Positions 13,501-21,762 of a DNA stretch of 32,907 nt are shown here, in pieces; within the stretch, counting starts at the first letter, position 1, and each line of letters starts with the position of its first letter. The notes under the pieces were generated by a model. It searched no databases. It saw nothing but the letters and a program-made list of their open reading frames with translations, and was not told where the DNA came from. Where the stretch lies: assembly GCA_026401035.1 (NCBI GenBank), contig JAPLNR010000031.1, positions 1 to 32,907 on the forward strand, written 5' to 3'. The position numbers were made by a program, and so were the translations under genes. The stretch is from Planctomycetia bacterium. GTDB lineage: Bacteria; Planctomycetota; Planctomycetia; Pirellulales; UBA1268.

Positions 13501-16500
13501 GAGGGCTTCGATCGTGGTACCCGCCGTCTGGGCGATGAAGCCGCCGCCGTCGTTGTTGTTGTTGAGCCGGACGAGGCCATTGCCGGCGTCGATCGTGCCC
13601 ACCGTCACGTTGCCGGCGTTGACCACGGAGACCGCCGGGGCGTTCGGATCGACGCTTGCGCTGTCGCTCTTGATCGTGCCGGCGAGGTCGATCGCGCCCC
13701 GGCTGGTGCCGGTGAAGTGGTCCGAGCCGTTGATGGTGACGGTCGCCGGCGATGTGGCCCCGGCATACACCGTGGAGCCGGCGCTCTGCGTCACGCCCAC
13801 GCCACGCAGCAGGATCGCCCCGGTCGTGGTGGTCACGTCGCTCGTGCCGAGCGCGAGCGCGCCGCCCTGCGTGAGCACGCTGATCTGCTGGGCCGACAGG
13901 TTGTTGAGGACGTTCAGACCGCCGGCGTCGTCGCGGATGTAAAGCACATTCGGGAGCGTGATCGTCGCCAGGTTGGCGATGTTGTTGGCGTTGTTGTTGC
14001 TGCCGTTGACCGTGATGTTGGCGCCCGTGTTCGCGGCGAAGGTGTTCACGACCAGGCCGGCGCTGCTGTTCGAGACCTGCGTCACGTCGCCCGTCACGTC
14101 GGCCGGCGAGATGCCGGCGGTGCCGATCTGGACCACGCCCGACGAGGCGTTGATGCCGTTGAAGGTGACGGTGGTGGCGTCGCGGAGCAGGACGGCGTAG
14201 TCGCTCTCGCCGCCGGGCGACGCGTACGTCGTGGTCAGCACACCGGAGAGCGCGATTGCACCGGGGTCGGTGCCGCTCGGGTCGCCGTCCACGATGATGA
14301 TGCCGCTGCCGGCGTTGATCGAGTGCTGGGCGTCTTGCGTCACGCCCTTGCCGGTGATCGTGATGGCGCCGCCGTCGGTCGAGTAGCCGCGGTTCGCCGT
14401 GTTGATGTCTACGTCGGCGAGGGTGCTCGTGAGCGTGATCGGAGAGTTGGTCGTGTAGATCCATTCGTTCGTCTGCACGGTGCCGGCCGTGGAGACGACG
14501 ATGCCGGGACCCGCGGAGGTCTGCATCGTGACCGCGGCGTTGAATGTGGCGGTGCCGGTGCCGGTGTCGGCGTAGACGAAGTCGTCCGCGGAGAAGAGGT
14601 TGGTCCCGCCGGTGCCTACGACGAGCACGCCGACCTGCGAGAGCGAGACCGAGCCAAGATCAGTGGTGTCGCCGAGGAGCGAGACGTTGCCGCCGGTCAC
14701 GTCGGTGCCCGTGCCGTTGATCGTGAGGTCGTAGTCGTTGCCCACGAGCGTGGTGTTGGAGAAGGTGATCGCGCCGGTGCCGCGGGTGATCGTCAGGTTG
14801 TCGGTGAGCGTGGTGGTGGTGGTGGAGTTGAGGCTGACCACGCCGTTGGACGTCGCCCCGCCGCCAGATGCCTCGTTGGTGTTGAACACGACCGTGTCGG
14901 CGGGAGAGCCGTTGCCAATCGTGATCGAGGTGGCGGTCACGACGATGCCGTCGTTGCCGGTCGTGGAGACGTTCTCGTTGATCGTGACGCCCACGCCCGA
15001 CGCCGTGAGGCTCAGGAGGCGGTTGTCGAGGAAGCCCGCGATCGGGGCGCCGAGTTCGCCCACGAACAGGACGCTGCCGTCGCCGGCCGTGGTGGTCAGC
15101 GAGTAGGGGGTGGTGGAGATCGAGTGGACGCTGCTGTTGAAGACGATCTCGCCGGCCGTCACGCCCGTGTCCACGAGCGTATTGCGGGTGATCACGGCCT
15201 TGTCCTGGACGGTGATGTTGCCGCCTGAGCCCTGCACCACGCCAGAGCCGCCGACCGCGATCAGGTCGCCGTTGAGCGTGATCAGCGCGGCCGCATCGGT
15301 GTCGATCTCGATGTTGCCGGCGTTGCCGGAGTTAAAGCCAGTGCCGCCGGTGCCGCCGGTCGTGGTGACCGCGCCGACGGTGATCGTGCCGGCGTTGCCG
15401 GTCGTCTGGAGCAATACGCTACCGCCGCCGCCGCCCACCGCCTTGATGCCCGTGCCGCCGGTGGCGGTGATGTCCACAAGGGAGATCGCACCATTGCTGG
15501 CCGTGATCGTGACGGCGCCGGCCGAGCCGCCGGAGCCCGCCACCGCCGGGCCCGGGGTGGCGCTCGTGTTGCCCCCGCCGATCGCGGTGATCGCCTCGGT
15601 GACGGTGATGCTCTGGGCGTTGAACGTGATGTTGCCCGCCGCGCCGGCGCCGCCGGCGTTGTTGCTGCTGCTGGAGGTGGAGATGGCACCCTGGAGGCTG
15701 ATCGCGTTGCCGGCGGTGATGGCGAGAAAGCCGGACCCGGCCCCAGAGTTTGCCGCGGCGGTCGTGGAGATCGTGCCGGCAGCGTCGGCGCCGCCGCTCG
15801 AGGGAGTGCTGGTGACGTCACCGGCAGTCGCCGTGAGCGTGACATTGCCGCCGGCGCTCACGATCGGTTCCTGGAGCACGACGTTGCCCGCTGAACTCGT
15901 GAGGGTGATGGCGCCGGCCGGCCCAACGCCGCGGCCCGTGATGCCGCCACCCGAGGCGTCGGCGGTGATGGTGCCCGAGGCCGTGACCGTGAAGGTGCCG
16001 CCGAAGGTGGCCGTGTCGATGCCGAGAGCACCAGTCACTCCTGTCAGGGCGGCGCTGCCTGAGCCTTGAGCCGAAAACGAAACCAGCCCCGTCAATGTGC
16101 TGCCGCCAGCGATGGCAGCATCGAGCGTGATGCTGGCGTTGCTGCTCGTGGTCACGAAGCTGGACGTGCCCGTGACGGCCAACCGGCCCGAGTTCGAGAT
16201 GGCAAGCCCGCTGCTGACCGAGAGGTTTGCGGCCGCGGTGACGGTGCCGAGGTTCAGGGCCGATACCACGCCGGACACGGCGATGTCGCCAGTCGTCGAT
16301 TCGAGGCTCAGGGCACCGACGTAGGTCGATCCGGCGGTGTTGAGCGTGATCGAAGAACCCTTGAGGCTGCCAGCGCCGGTGACGGCGATCACACCGGCGT
16401 CGGTCACCGCGGCGGTCGTCTCGACCGTCAGATTGCCGCCGATCGTGACGGTGCCGAGTGCGATGGCCTTGGTCGTGCCCGTGACCGAGGCGCTGCCGCT

Positions 16501-19440
16501 GCCGACCGTCGAGAGGTTGAACGAGCCGGACGGACCGTTGTATTGGTTATCACCAGTGAGCGTGATGTTGGCCGTGCTCGAGAGCGTCGCGAACGTCGAC
16601 GAGCCGCCGACGGTGAAGGGCGTGCCGTCGGTGATGTTGCCGCTGGAGTTGATCGCCAGGTTGCCGGAGATATTGAGCCCGTCCGGAATCTGGATCGCCT
16701 TGCCGTTGGTGAACGTTACGTCGTCGAGCTGGTTGCCGGCCCCGACGATTGGGCCGAAAGTCACCAGTCCGTTGAGCGCGTTGCTCGCCCCGTCGAGGAT
16801 GATGTCGGAGCCATTGGCCGCCGTGAACGTGGCGCCGCCGGTGCCGATCGAGATCGCCGTGCCGGCGGCCTGCGTGATGTTGCCGGCGAGGACGGTCACG
16901 GCGAGCGTGTTGGCCTGGGTGGTTGCCTGGCTGATGGCGCCGAGGATCAGGCCGTCGGAATCGACGATCTGGATGTTCTTGGCGGCGCTGTTTCGGAGAT
17001 TGACCGGGCCAGTGAAGTCGTTGCCGGTGTTGGTCAGCGTGATCGCGGCGCCGCCGGTCTCGAAGCTCACGGCGCCGGCGCCGGCGGCCTGGATAATCGG
17101 GCCGGTCTGGGTGATCGCGCCGGTGGTCGTGACGGTAAAGGTGCCGGTGCCGAGGTTGACCGTGCCCAGGGTCGTGGTGCCCGACTCGTTGATCTCGACC
17201 GATGCGGTGCCGCTGGCGGAGACGTTGATCGCGCCGCCGAACACGTTGGATTCGACGAGCAGGATGTCGGCGTTGGCGACCGACGTGGTGAACGACGCTG
17301 TGCCGCTCGGTACGGTGAGCACGCTGGCTGCCTGCTGCGTGATCGCGCCGGAGGCGGAGATCGCGAGGTTCTTGCCGGCTGCGAGCGTGAGGCTCGGCAG
17401 GGCGAGGGCCCCGGTCTGGGTGATCGAGACGTCGCCGTTGGCCACGGAGAGTGTGCCGAAGGTGGTCACCTTGGTGGCGATGGAGAGGCCCGTCGGGGCG
17501 GTCGCGTCGAGCGTGCCGGTGGTGGTTATCAGGCCCGTGCCGGTGATGCCCCGCTGCGAGGTGAGCGTGATCGTGCCCGTGCCCGTCGTCACCGGGCCGT
17601 CGATGCCGATGCCGCCGGCCCCCGTCTGGTCGAAGGTGATCGAGGAAGCGCCCGACGTGGTCAGCGACGTGACGGAGACGGCCGTGCCCGACGTGTTGTT
17701 GATGTCGATGGGGCCGGCGGTGGTGTCGGCCGAGACAAAGAAGGCGGCGAGTTCGATGACGCCGGTGGTGCCAATTCCGGTCGTGGCGTTCAAGTCCACC
17801 GTGTTGGCGGTGATCAGGCTGATCCCGGCGATGTCGCCGCCTTGTGCCGTGAGCGTGACCTTGTTGCCCGTGGCCGTGATGGGGTTCACCACGGCGATGC
17901 CCTGGGCCGAGGTGAGCGAGACGTTGCCGGTGGCGGTGATCGCGTTCGGCACGGCGATGCCGTACGCGTTGGCGACAATGATGTCGCCCGCGGCCGACGT
18001 GATCGTCGAAAAGCCCAGCGCCAGGTTGCCGTTGACGTTGATCCCGGTGTTGGCGACGAGCGAGCCCTGAGCGCCCGTGAGCAGCCCGGAGCCCGAGATG
18101 CTGCCGGCCGCCACAAGCGAGATGTTGCCGTCGTTGAGCGCCGCGTCGACCGGCGCGTTGACCGCGATGTTGCCGCTGCCGGTGGTGGTGAGCGAGATGG
18201 TGGAGGTGGTGCCGGCGCTGCTCACGCCGGAACTCGCGACCGTGATCCCACCGCCTGTGTTCGCCAGCGAGATCACGCCATAGCTTGGATCAGATCCCAC
18301 CGACGACACGTTGTTGAACGTGACCGTGCCGCCGCCCGACTGGTTGAACGTGATCAGAGCTCCGCCTGGGTCGACCGCGGTCTTGGTCGTGAGCGACGTG
18401 ACCGTGACCGCGGTGCCGAGCGCATTGGCGACGTTTATCTTGCCCGCCGTCGAGGTGGCGGAGATCGTCGGCGCGGCGAGGCTGAGCGCGGTCGTGTTGC
18501 CGATGCCCGTTGCGGCCGCGAGGGTCGCGATGTTGCCCGTGATCAGGCTCCCGCCGTTGATCGAGCCGGCGGTCGACGTGAGGATGACCGTTCTGCCCGT
18601 CGCATTGAGCGGGTTGCCGACCGTGATGTTGCCCGTGGCCGTGACCTGCACCTTGCCGGTGGTGACGAAAGTCGCCGGCACGGCGAAGGCGCCCGTCTGG
18701 CTGATGATGATCTGCCCAATCGTCGAGTTCGTGATCGACGAAAATGTCGTGACAGCCGTGTTGAGCGCGATCGTGTTGCCAATGCCAGTCGCGGCGGCAA
18801 GGGCGAGCGAGTCGGCCGTGAGCGTGCCGGCGCCATTGATCGCGCTGGCAGCGGTGAGCGTGACAGAGCCGGTGCCCATCGTGAGCGCGGCCGTCAGGAC
18901 CACGTTGTTGGCGAGCGCCGAGAGCGTGGAGCTGCCGGCAAACGTCGTGGACTGCGCAACGGTCACATTCCCGGGCGTGGTGTTGAGGGCGATGCCGAGG
19001 TTGTCGACGTAGGAGCCCGTGCTCGTGCCGAACGAGACCGACGTGCCCGTGGCGGAGTCGGTGACGAAGATGTTCGCGAGCGTCAGAGCGCTCGTGATCG
19101 TGAGGGTATTCGTGGTGGCACCCGAGAGGCCCGTCGTATTGGTGCCGGTGAACGTGTTGGTCGAGGTGAAGACGTAGTCGCCGCCACCGGTGCTCGTCAG
19201 CGTGATCGCCTCATTCGTGTTGTCGAGGTCGATCGTCAGCGATTCGGCGACGCTGTCATAGGTAAACGCCGCCAGCATGGCCCGGTTCTCGAGCCACTCG
19301 CCGCCGAGGCTCACGTGGTGCGACTCGCGGTCGCGAACCGCCAATTGTTCACGTCGCTTGCGGAGCCGGCGTGGTGCCTGCCCGTTCCGGCCACGTGACT
19401 CCGCATTCCGCCGATCCCGATCAAAGATGGACCAAACCAT
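1..19440 (-). CDS. Giant beta-strand repeat surface protein, LEPR-XLL-like N-terminus (3' end outside window)
   Basis: One frame stays open from the ATG at 19440 to the window edge, at least 6480 codons. I translated it at many points and checked the TTA/CTA/TCA triplets I met on the plus strand; none is in phase, so I saw no stop. The start is the first ATG after an in-frame TGA, with GGAG about 9 nt upstream; a GTG two codons earlier is possible. Residues 1-49 are basic (QAPRRLRKRR), then LENRAML at 50-56 resembles the planctomycete LEPR-XLL leader. The rest is rich in Thr, Gly, Ala, Asn, Val and Ile, with alternating beta-strand patterns such as GTQTYGDAVTL, GNDFTGAVAANNSGAN and VTIRDAGAVQLGTV, typical of filamentous-haemagglutinin-like beta-solenoids. 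I noticed no enzymatic domain and no cysteine in the stretches translated. It is probably an exported adhesin or cell-envelope fibre; that role is inferred. The C-terminus and any anchor lie outside the window. Confidence 0.9.
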   Translation of the reverse strand, partial: MVWSIFDRDRRNAESRGRNGQAPRRLRKRREQLAVRDRESHHVSLGGEWLENRAMLAAFTYDSVAESLTIDLDNTNEAITLTSTGGGDYVFTSTNTFTGTNTTGLSGATTNTLTITSALTLANIFVTDSATGTSVSFGTSTGSYVDNLGIALNTTPGNVTVAQSTTFAGSSTLSALANNVVLTAALTMGTGSVTLTAASAINGAGTLTADSLALAAATGIGNTIALNTAVTTFSSITNSTIGQIIISQTGAFAVPATFVTTGKVQVTATGNITVGNPLNATGRTVILTSTAGSINGGSLITGNIATLAAATGIGNTTALSLAAPTISATSTAGKINVANALGTAVTVTSLTTKTAVDPGGALITFNQSGGGTVTFNNVSSVGSDPSYGVISLANTGGGITVASSGVSSAGTTSTISLTTTGSGNIAVNAPVDAALNDGNISLVAAGSISGSGLLTGAQGSLVANTGINVNGNLALGFSTITSAAGDIIVANAYGIAVPNAITATGNVSLTSAQGIAVVNPITATGNKVTLTAQGGDIAGISLITANTVDLNATTGIGTTGVIELAAFFVSADTTAGPIDINNTSGTAVSVTSLTTSGASSITFDQTGAGGIGIDGPVTTGTGTITLTSQRGITGTGLITTTGTLDATAPTGLSIATKVTTFGTLSVANGDVSITQTGALALPSLTLAAGKNLAISASGAITQQAASVLTVPSGTASFTTSVANADILLVESNVFGGAINVSASGTASVEINESGTTTLGTVNLGTGTFTVTTTGAITQTGPIIQAAGAGAVSFETGGAAITLTNTGNDFTGPVNLRNSAAKNIQIVDSDGLILGAISQATTQANTLAVTVLAGNITQAAGTAISIGTGGATFTAANGSDIILDGASNALNGLVTFGPIVGAGNQLDDVTFTNGKAIQIPDGLNISGNLAINSSGNITDGTPFTVGGSSTFATLSSTANITLTGDNQYNGPSGSFNLSTVGSGSASVTGTTKAIALGTVTIGGNLTVETTAAVTDAGVIAVTGAGSLKGSSITLNTAGSTYVGALSLESTTGDIAVSGVVSALNLGTVTAAANLSVSSGLAISNSGRLAVTGTSSFVTTSSNASITLDAAIAGGSTLTGLVSFSAQGSGSAALTGVTGALGIDTATFGGTFTVTASGTITADASGGGITGRGVGPAGAITLTSSAGNVVLQEPIVSAGGNVTLTATAGDVTSTPSSGGADAAGTISTTAAANSGAGSGFLAITAGNAISLQGAISTSSSSNNAGGAGAAGNITFNAQSITVTEAITAIGGGNTSATPGPAVAGSGGSAGAVTITASNGAISLVDITATGGTGIKAVGGGGGSVLLQTTGNAGTITVGAVTTTGGTGGTGFNSGNAGNIEIDTDAAALITLNGDLIAVGGSGVVQGSGGNITVQDKAVITRNTLVDTGVTAGEIVFNSSVHSISTTPYSLTTTAGDGSVLFVGELGAPIAGFLDNRLLSLTASGVGVTINENVSTTGNDGIVVTATSITIGNGSPADTVVFNTNEASGGGATSNGVVSLNSTTTTTLTDNLTITRGTGAITFSNTTLVGNDYDLTINGTGTDVTGGNVSLLGDTTDLGSVSLSQVGVLVVGTGGTNLFSADDFVYADTGTGTATFNAAVTMQTSAGPGIVVSTAGTVQTNEWIYTTNSPITLTSTLADVDINTANRGYSTDGGAITITGKGVTQDAQHSINAGSGIIIVDGDPSGTDPGAIALSGVLTTTYASPGGESDYAVLLRDATTVTFNGINASSGVVQIGTAGISPADVTGDVTQVSNSSAGLVVNTFAANTGANITVNGSNNNANNIANLATITLPNVLYIRDDAGGLNVLNNLSAQQISVLTQGGALALGTSDVTTTTGAILLRGVGVTQSAGSTVYAGATSPATVTINGSDHFTGTSRGAIDLAGTIKSDSASVDPNAPAVSVVNAGNVTVGTIDAGNGLVRLNNNNDGGGFIAQTAGTTIEALDLSLSSRGSITLGEANTIVNLTGVAYGGAVVVNDLGGLKLTGGINIWTGTGTANVTLTTTGLLDLNGQNITGSDVSLTGVTVQSSGGTVSGTGTITIDAQDGSIDLTGTSLTTGLNNGTVQLLDAGGNVVIGSITTNTGGSVVLGGAGGDVLTGNVSQIAAINTGTLSGNVGGSITLTNASNTFGAVGNLTAGGAITIVDSTLGLNVTGAVTNANTGLVSLTTSGGAGLNVTATGSINGSGVTLDNLGGGISIAGPIQGNAGTVTLKGPGGFNTVSQSGLGIITTTGILTGESGGATTLSLANEIGQLGPYTVTGAGAAFAFNDTTGGLVLAGDVTVNTGSVTITTAGGALDLDVHDVLANAGSTATIALTGVGIIQDAGSTIDAGTGLITLDANAGAITMAGITDTASASTSAITIRDAGAVQLGTVTASLGTVTIGVSADITGAVTQVGPIAANKLVVNTAGSVNLATDTGNTVDNLNGIVTLGNFSLRDSTLGLILLADVTAGDGSNAGGVSLETLGGSLAIGAKSITAYGNVSLQGAGITTLAGSVINANTGDILMDGDDGTTEGAISLLGTVTTTSNTANAVFFRDAASVAFAGITTGATGTTTFGGAGANGITGGITQTGAIVTGTVAGNSGQVTLNNASNQVAFLGPYTSSSAFSLRDSAGGLTFSGDVVTDGTTSITTPGALSLLTYDLWALNSGSPSNFSQLTLTAVGISQSATAGTSSIKADTTSFQAGSGDIDLLNPDNDFTGTVTLKSTGTFVAVRDANNMSLSTLGGNIGSNTAVKGIAGATLVLATENLSTGTGYVYLESMGGNLTTTGTISTTTGNITLKSSDAVTGYQLTINHAVTSTTGGNIELVGGTIEHNQQDVTTTGAGTISATALTGDITMVNGTVYSTGSGAITMTAALDIELATVTTTGNVTLTATGGAVIDVLTGETANITGNVVTITASTGIGTSDGGTTIDDIETTAAELDLTSTTGGIYVHNIGAVQLGNATGGVNTITSGEILITATGAITTGGAIATGGGNGDISISNAAGDITLSNAVTAHGSGDITITAIAALAVNGNVGTTSGAIALTGVGVTQATATTINAGSGTATIDAQGSAIDLLGSITSSGSSTVVTIRDASTVALGTITAVSGTVVLGINDISGAVTQNTGLVITADTLTVDTNAAVMLTNANVITNLGAVTTKISGGFSLTDAGGLSLTGTSNVTGTYTISTTGVLALGANNVTATGAVSLTGSGVTQASGSTVYANAATITIDGNGGVIDLAGTLTTTSISSTAVQILEGGSTQNSLGTITAAGGTVVIGANDTTGDYVQTAGTSITAATVTADLNSSLDLSAAGNKIGTLGAVTIDGGALTVVDSLGGLTVSGPVAVSGNVSITTVGGLLTITGDITNPGSDLVLSGTGIDQTGGAISTANADVTGNGGAISLTQSGNDFTGAVAITNTGSATTNIVDTNAIELGLVSVGTGTLTVNAVGITQTGDGITTGGAVVLDSGTGVITLTTAGNDFGGTVSATNTGGAVIALRDANALELGAVSASGNLTITAVGITQNGSGVTVVGNATLTAGAGVITLTDADNDFQGTVALSNSGANNVAITDKNAIQLAASSVGTGTLTVTAVGITQTGAITQAASAGTATFNGGAGVITLTQAGNDFTGAVAANNSGANAIQITDANALDLGVVTTQNALTVIAGGAVTQSGNVSVAGATSVTATGFDITLGRAGNAFIGAVSLTGLNVEVVNGNDLVLGPTVATGTYTASAAGDIDQVNAPTAGITATGLATFTTLSAGKSVRLDNTLNNFGGGVSVGGTSLVDVTVYNPLYALTLDAFSLTGNLDIQANGITQSGPLTVGGTSTFDGGAGVVTINDADNEFTGAVSAQNTGGFAITLVDKTAILLGAISTTGTLDVTAVGITQNQPLSVSGVATFDGGSGGITLTDAANDFQNTVNLTSTGSGVAAVTDANAIQLGAVSTGTGTLTVNSTGNITQTATGITTGGAVVLNPGTGSINLNQSSNDFGGAVSATTTAPAFIVLRDSNSIQLGAIYAGGALEVTSVGVTQDSNGITVVGNATFFAGAGAVTLTDADNDFQGLFSVNNSGANNVAVTDNNAIQLDAMLGSGTFTVNAVGITQGARITQASAAGAVTLNGGAGVITLTNANNDFTGPVAANNTGANAIALTDTNALQLGVITTADALTIVAGGAVTQAASTAVSVTGNTSVTATGFDVTLLNTGNDFGGAVSLTGKNVAVYDSTSLLLGPSTATGTFAATANTGNITQQPSPTYAGLTVTGLATFTANGTAANILLDNPGNSFAGGVSIVAGDANNVTIIDSSPSQLSLATIAITGNLTISANGVTQTGPLSVAGKTSITSTGGNIDLFSTSNDFDTVTIDTTGTAASVDLGDFDGITFLASTLGTGGFIVKAGSIAQTGAITQEASAGAVSLTARAGTLVLDDAGNAFTGTVSASTIDGNAISLTNSTAITLGTVTAGAGTAPAGGDITITANGIGSTGGANSITTTGAILLQALAAGTTIGVAGGAGTAQFAQSLFNTAITNGATSITIGRTDQSGTITVGAVTFRDPTVIRATAGSVDVTGQITGSDNASISIQASPTTVTLGANIVTAGNAITIDDGSAGDTTVVLATSVKLDTTSAGTVTTGANVTVRGTVTSAPTSFSLTIRGGTDGDVLVTDTIGKVGAGVDLSSLSVSGNDITLAGIDGVAGNVSVVASDATGPSDTASITLTGTTYRTTGTASTQYYNSGTTGTPRPLTLTGGTAGSTTTFTLSSSNTNDFVEFAGLVDLNSRNMTVDTTNAGVENGSKVTFTNSIDGVGTLTIDAGSTGVVSINDLGGTVGGTTPLTGFTITNADTVTVIGALSVGTVTLTKAATSIQFSDAVSISTALVTAAQPYSLKFLGGNNGTNTIAGATTFLNTGTVQIGDTGGDTFTFAGGVVATAPSALTVSGTIAATTGVITLGDANTTVTVRAGATIGGASAGAITLGPVVLLEGAALSVGTGIANSIQIGSVTGTALGVGENLTVNTTGTTTVTGAVGTSIGVITITQSGGTTFQGAVDVTTVTITDTTGTVAFQGVLTADSLVTASKAYAVSLLGNGSEIQNAVTFSNTGGVTLGNGSDVLTFNGGITSTASPTTLDGTVVAPNVNAAFDGLTLTGNSVINTGTGAGDISIGSITGAGKNLQLISGSGTTTVAGAATGLGTVTLQEDAVTSTGAVTFQGDLSATTLTTFARNYSVAFEGAASTITTATTFLNTGAVTLGNDSTDVTTFTGGLDTTGGPSGTTIAGMIATTDMAMSLGAVTLTGTGDATLTSGSGAITLASLTAAGAQLLTLGNTSQTGTATISGNILAGNGVLTSAAGAFNVVLGGATNSLGNANFSNTGSLTLGTAGGTSSFGAGLTATVQSAVNLAGVIEAKNSAISLGGVTLLAATTLRSGSGTITTGSVTDGAGTFGLTLGGDALGTEAQAGAITFAGNVTIDSLSTIAGAYGVALTGSSNEITQAVTFANTAGVTLGALTTDVTLFTGGVSVTGLTAGKVTALIGTIRSAGQPITLDQTSLTGNATIDSTNSGADPAGATITLADGVLLNSFTLTTEGGSAASTDLTGTTDINAGQLIVETGNLNIGTGTTATITATENTTIQVNDGALNVNAGSKIDATGKTLTLKSDSITIASGTDSITAAQVTLAPVTVSENIFLGTATGTGLVLSQTAFDAINAATIIVGETGNTGTVTFGALTLDSSRLDVFANGTGAKAVLDGTFTSTATGTPAGIGLQITGSGATTVLNADIVSATDVVILDAVEVGAGLITIDTSSGNADVTITGGTAGIFATSGETNSLTITAGTGSILLGQSAGFGDNGGAAAYVANLSLSGGVTNLYTSNHQVGGTLTVSNGILEIGSTITAGGAIALTTTDDIRLNAATTLAAGTTIGLAGNVDGAFALSLNSTSTTTISGLVGATDALASLTTNAGGTTVLAGGSIKTTGSQIFNDAVTLSAATTLESSASGAITFAGTVESDVVSNRALTVNTAGTTTFTAAVGGGTTTTALASLTTDAPGTTAINGGAVRTIGTQTYNDSVTLGADTTLTGSTVTLAALNGGSNDLSIVGNTSLTGQVTAVKNLSVSSTALIGGDVTTTGTQTYGGLATLAASVTLTGTTPTFTTGVVGASKNLVLNFSGTTAIDGATFTGINDLSTDAAGTTTLTGAVTTTGTQTYGDAVTLLGATTTKGTTVTFAAITGGSQDLAVDGNAVFNGAVTGLNALSVTGTTLLANDLTTTTTQTYTGLVTLGGSVTLTGTTGTFTTGVDGDNNDLTLNFTGDTLLTGISDVKNLTTGGGGLTKISGTVTTSATQTYNDNVVLTGNATLVGTTVTANGTVVGGGNDLTVTGNAVFADTVSGVADLSVSGTTAVNAASITTTGTQSYTGAVTLGAATVTLAGTTPTFTAGVIGASKNLVLNFSGVTAIDGATFTGINDLSTDAAGTTTLTGAVTTAGTQTYGDAV
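6430..9450 (-). repeat. Two-copy 1.51-kb superrepeat of about seven 72-aa units
   Basis: The landmark encoding the N-D/N/S-F motif recurs at 6571, 6799, 7018, 7237, 7450, 7669, 7878, 8092, 8314, 8527, 8749, 8962 and 9178, a period of about 209-228 bp. Corresponding units in the two halves are offset by almost the same distance: 7018/8527, 7237/8749, 7450/8962 and 7669/9178 differ by 1509-1512 bp, 6799/8314 by 1515 and 6571/8092 by 1521. The translated halves align in order, for example GLATFTANG with GLATFTTLS and ANGVTQTGPLSVAG with ANGITQSGPLTVGG. The block therefore looks like an in-frame duplication of a seven-unit segment. Confidence 0.8.
9500..14400 (-). repeat. Long-period repeat family (GVTQ-x-GSTI / IRDA units) inside the giant gene
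   Basis: Translation shows recurring segments of the form GVTQASGSTVYA, GVGVTQATATTIN, GIIQDAGSTIDAGTG, GVTQSAGSTVYAG and GVTQDAQHSINAG near 9750, 10235, 12350, 13770 and 14320. They are followed by VTIRDA, ILLRDA or VFFRDA segments and FSLRDSAGGL-like segments. Neighbouring copies are about 480-550 bp apart, and some intermediate copies are degenerate. The period differs from the 72-aa family next to it, so the protein is a series of distinct repeat domains. Confidence 0.65.
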
Positions 19441-19742
19441 GGCCACGCACTCCGAAAGCGTCCTCGTTGCTCATCGCGCTCGGCCGCGCAGCATCTCGCC
19501 ACCGCCAGAAGAGGCGGCGAGAACAGGGCCGAAGATTGACCCGTCAGCCTACCAAAGCCCTGCGAGCCGGTGCGCGCCCGTGGCATATCCTGCCAAACGC
19601 CCCCTTTTGGCTGGAATTCCCGAACTTCTCCAAACGGCTGGCCGGAAACAAAGAAGGGGCCCCCATGCGGGAGCCCCTTCCTTATAGATGGATGCGGGAT
19701 GGCAGAAATCCGCCGACCGGGGCCGACCGGCCCCCGTACGCA
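19441..19742. other. Intergenic region between groEL and the giant gene
   Basis: About 300 bp separate the groEL stop from the giant gene's start on the same strand. It holds the groEL terminator hairpin and presumably the promoter of the giant gene, but I could not recognise a convincing -35/-10 pair. I see no coding potential here. Confidence 0.6.
19654..19679 (-). terminator. Rho-independent terminator of groES-groEL
   Basis: Minus-strand reading gives a stem AAGGGGC pairing with GCCCCTT, one mismatch, then three more G-C pairs around a four-base loop. It is followed by CTTTGTTT. It lies about 65 bp after the groEL stop codon, so transcription of the chaperonin operon probably ends before the giant gene. 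Confidence 0.8.
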
Positions 19743-21371
<1,629 letters not shown>

Positions 21372-21438
21372 GGTTCAAATCTCCTCTGCAGGGGGAAGTG
21401 GTGTGTGTGTGTCAAAAAGAAGAAGGTGTGCGGGCAGA

Positions 21439-21762
21439 TCAGCCGAGGACGGCCAGGATGTCGTCTTCCCGCATGAGCAACAGTTCGCTGTCGCCGATCT
21501 TGAACGGCTCGCCGGCGTAGCTCGTGAAGACCACGCGGTCGCCCGGCTTCACCTGCAGCGGATGGCGGTGCCCCTTGTCGGTGAGTTTGCCCTCGCCCAC
21601 GCTCACGACGACGCCGCGGGCCGGCTTGTCCTTGGCGGAATCGGGCAGCAGGATGCCGCCGGCCGTCTTCTGTTCGCTCTCCTCGCGCTCCACGACGACG
21701 CGGTCGCCAAGGGGGATCAGGCTCGACTTCTTCCGGGCGGGCTTGCTCGCGGTAGCTGACAT
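21439..21762 (-). CDS. groES: 10 kDa co-chaperonin GroES
   Basis: The 107-residue product caps the GroEL chamber. It has PLGDRVVVEREE at 17-28, the mobile loop with KTAGGILLPDSAK at about 32-44, and the end motif EDDILAVLG. A 14-residue Ser/Lys-rich extension precedes the usual start of the fold, which makes it slightly longer than typical GroES (95-100 aa). The ATG at 21762 has GAAGAGG upstream at good spacing; an in-frame upstream start at 21831 would add a Pro-rich stretch atypical for the family. It is the first gene of the groES-groEL operon. Confidence 0.97.
   Translation of the reverse strand: MSATASKPARKKSSLIPLGDRVVVEREESEQKTAGGILLPDSAKDKPARGVVVSVGEGKLTDKGHRHPLQVKPGDRVVFTSYAGEPFKIGDSELLLMREDDILAVLG

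Noticed and set aside
13013..14464. 483-codon minus-strand frame rich in His/Arg/Asp
   Set aside because: It is out of phase with the giant gene and has the composition of an off-frame reading.
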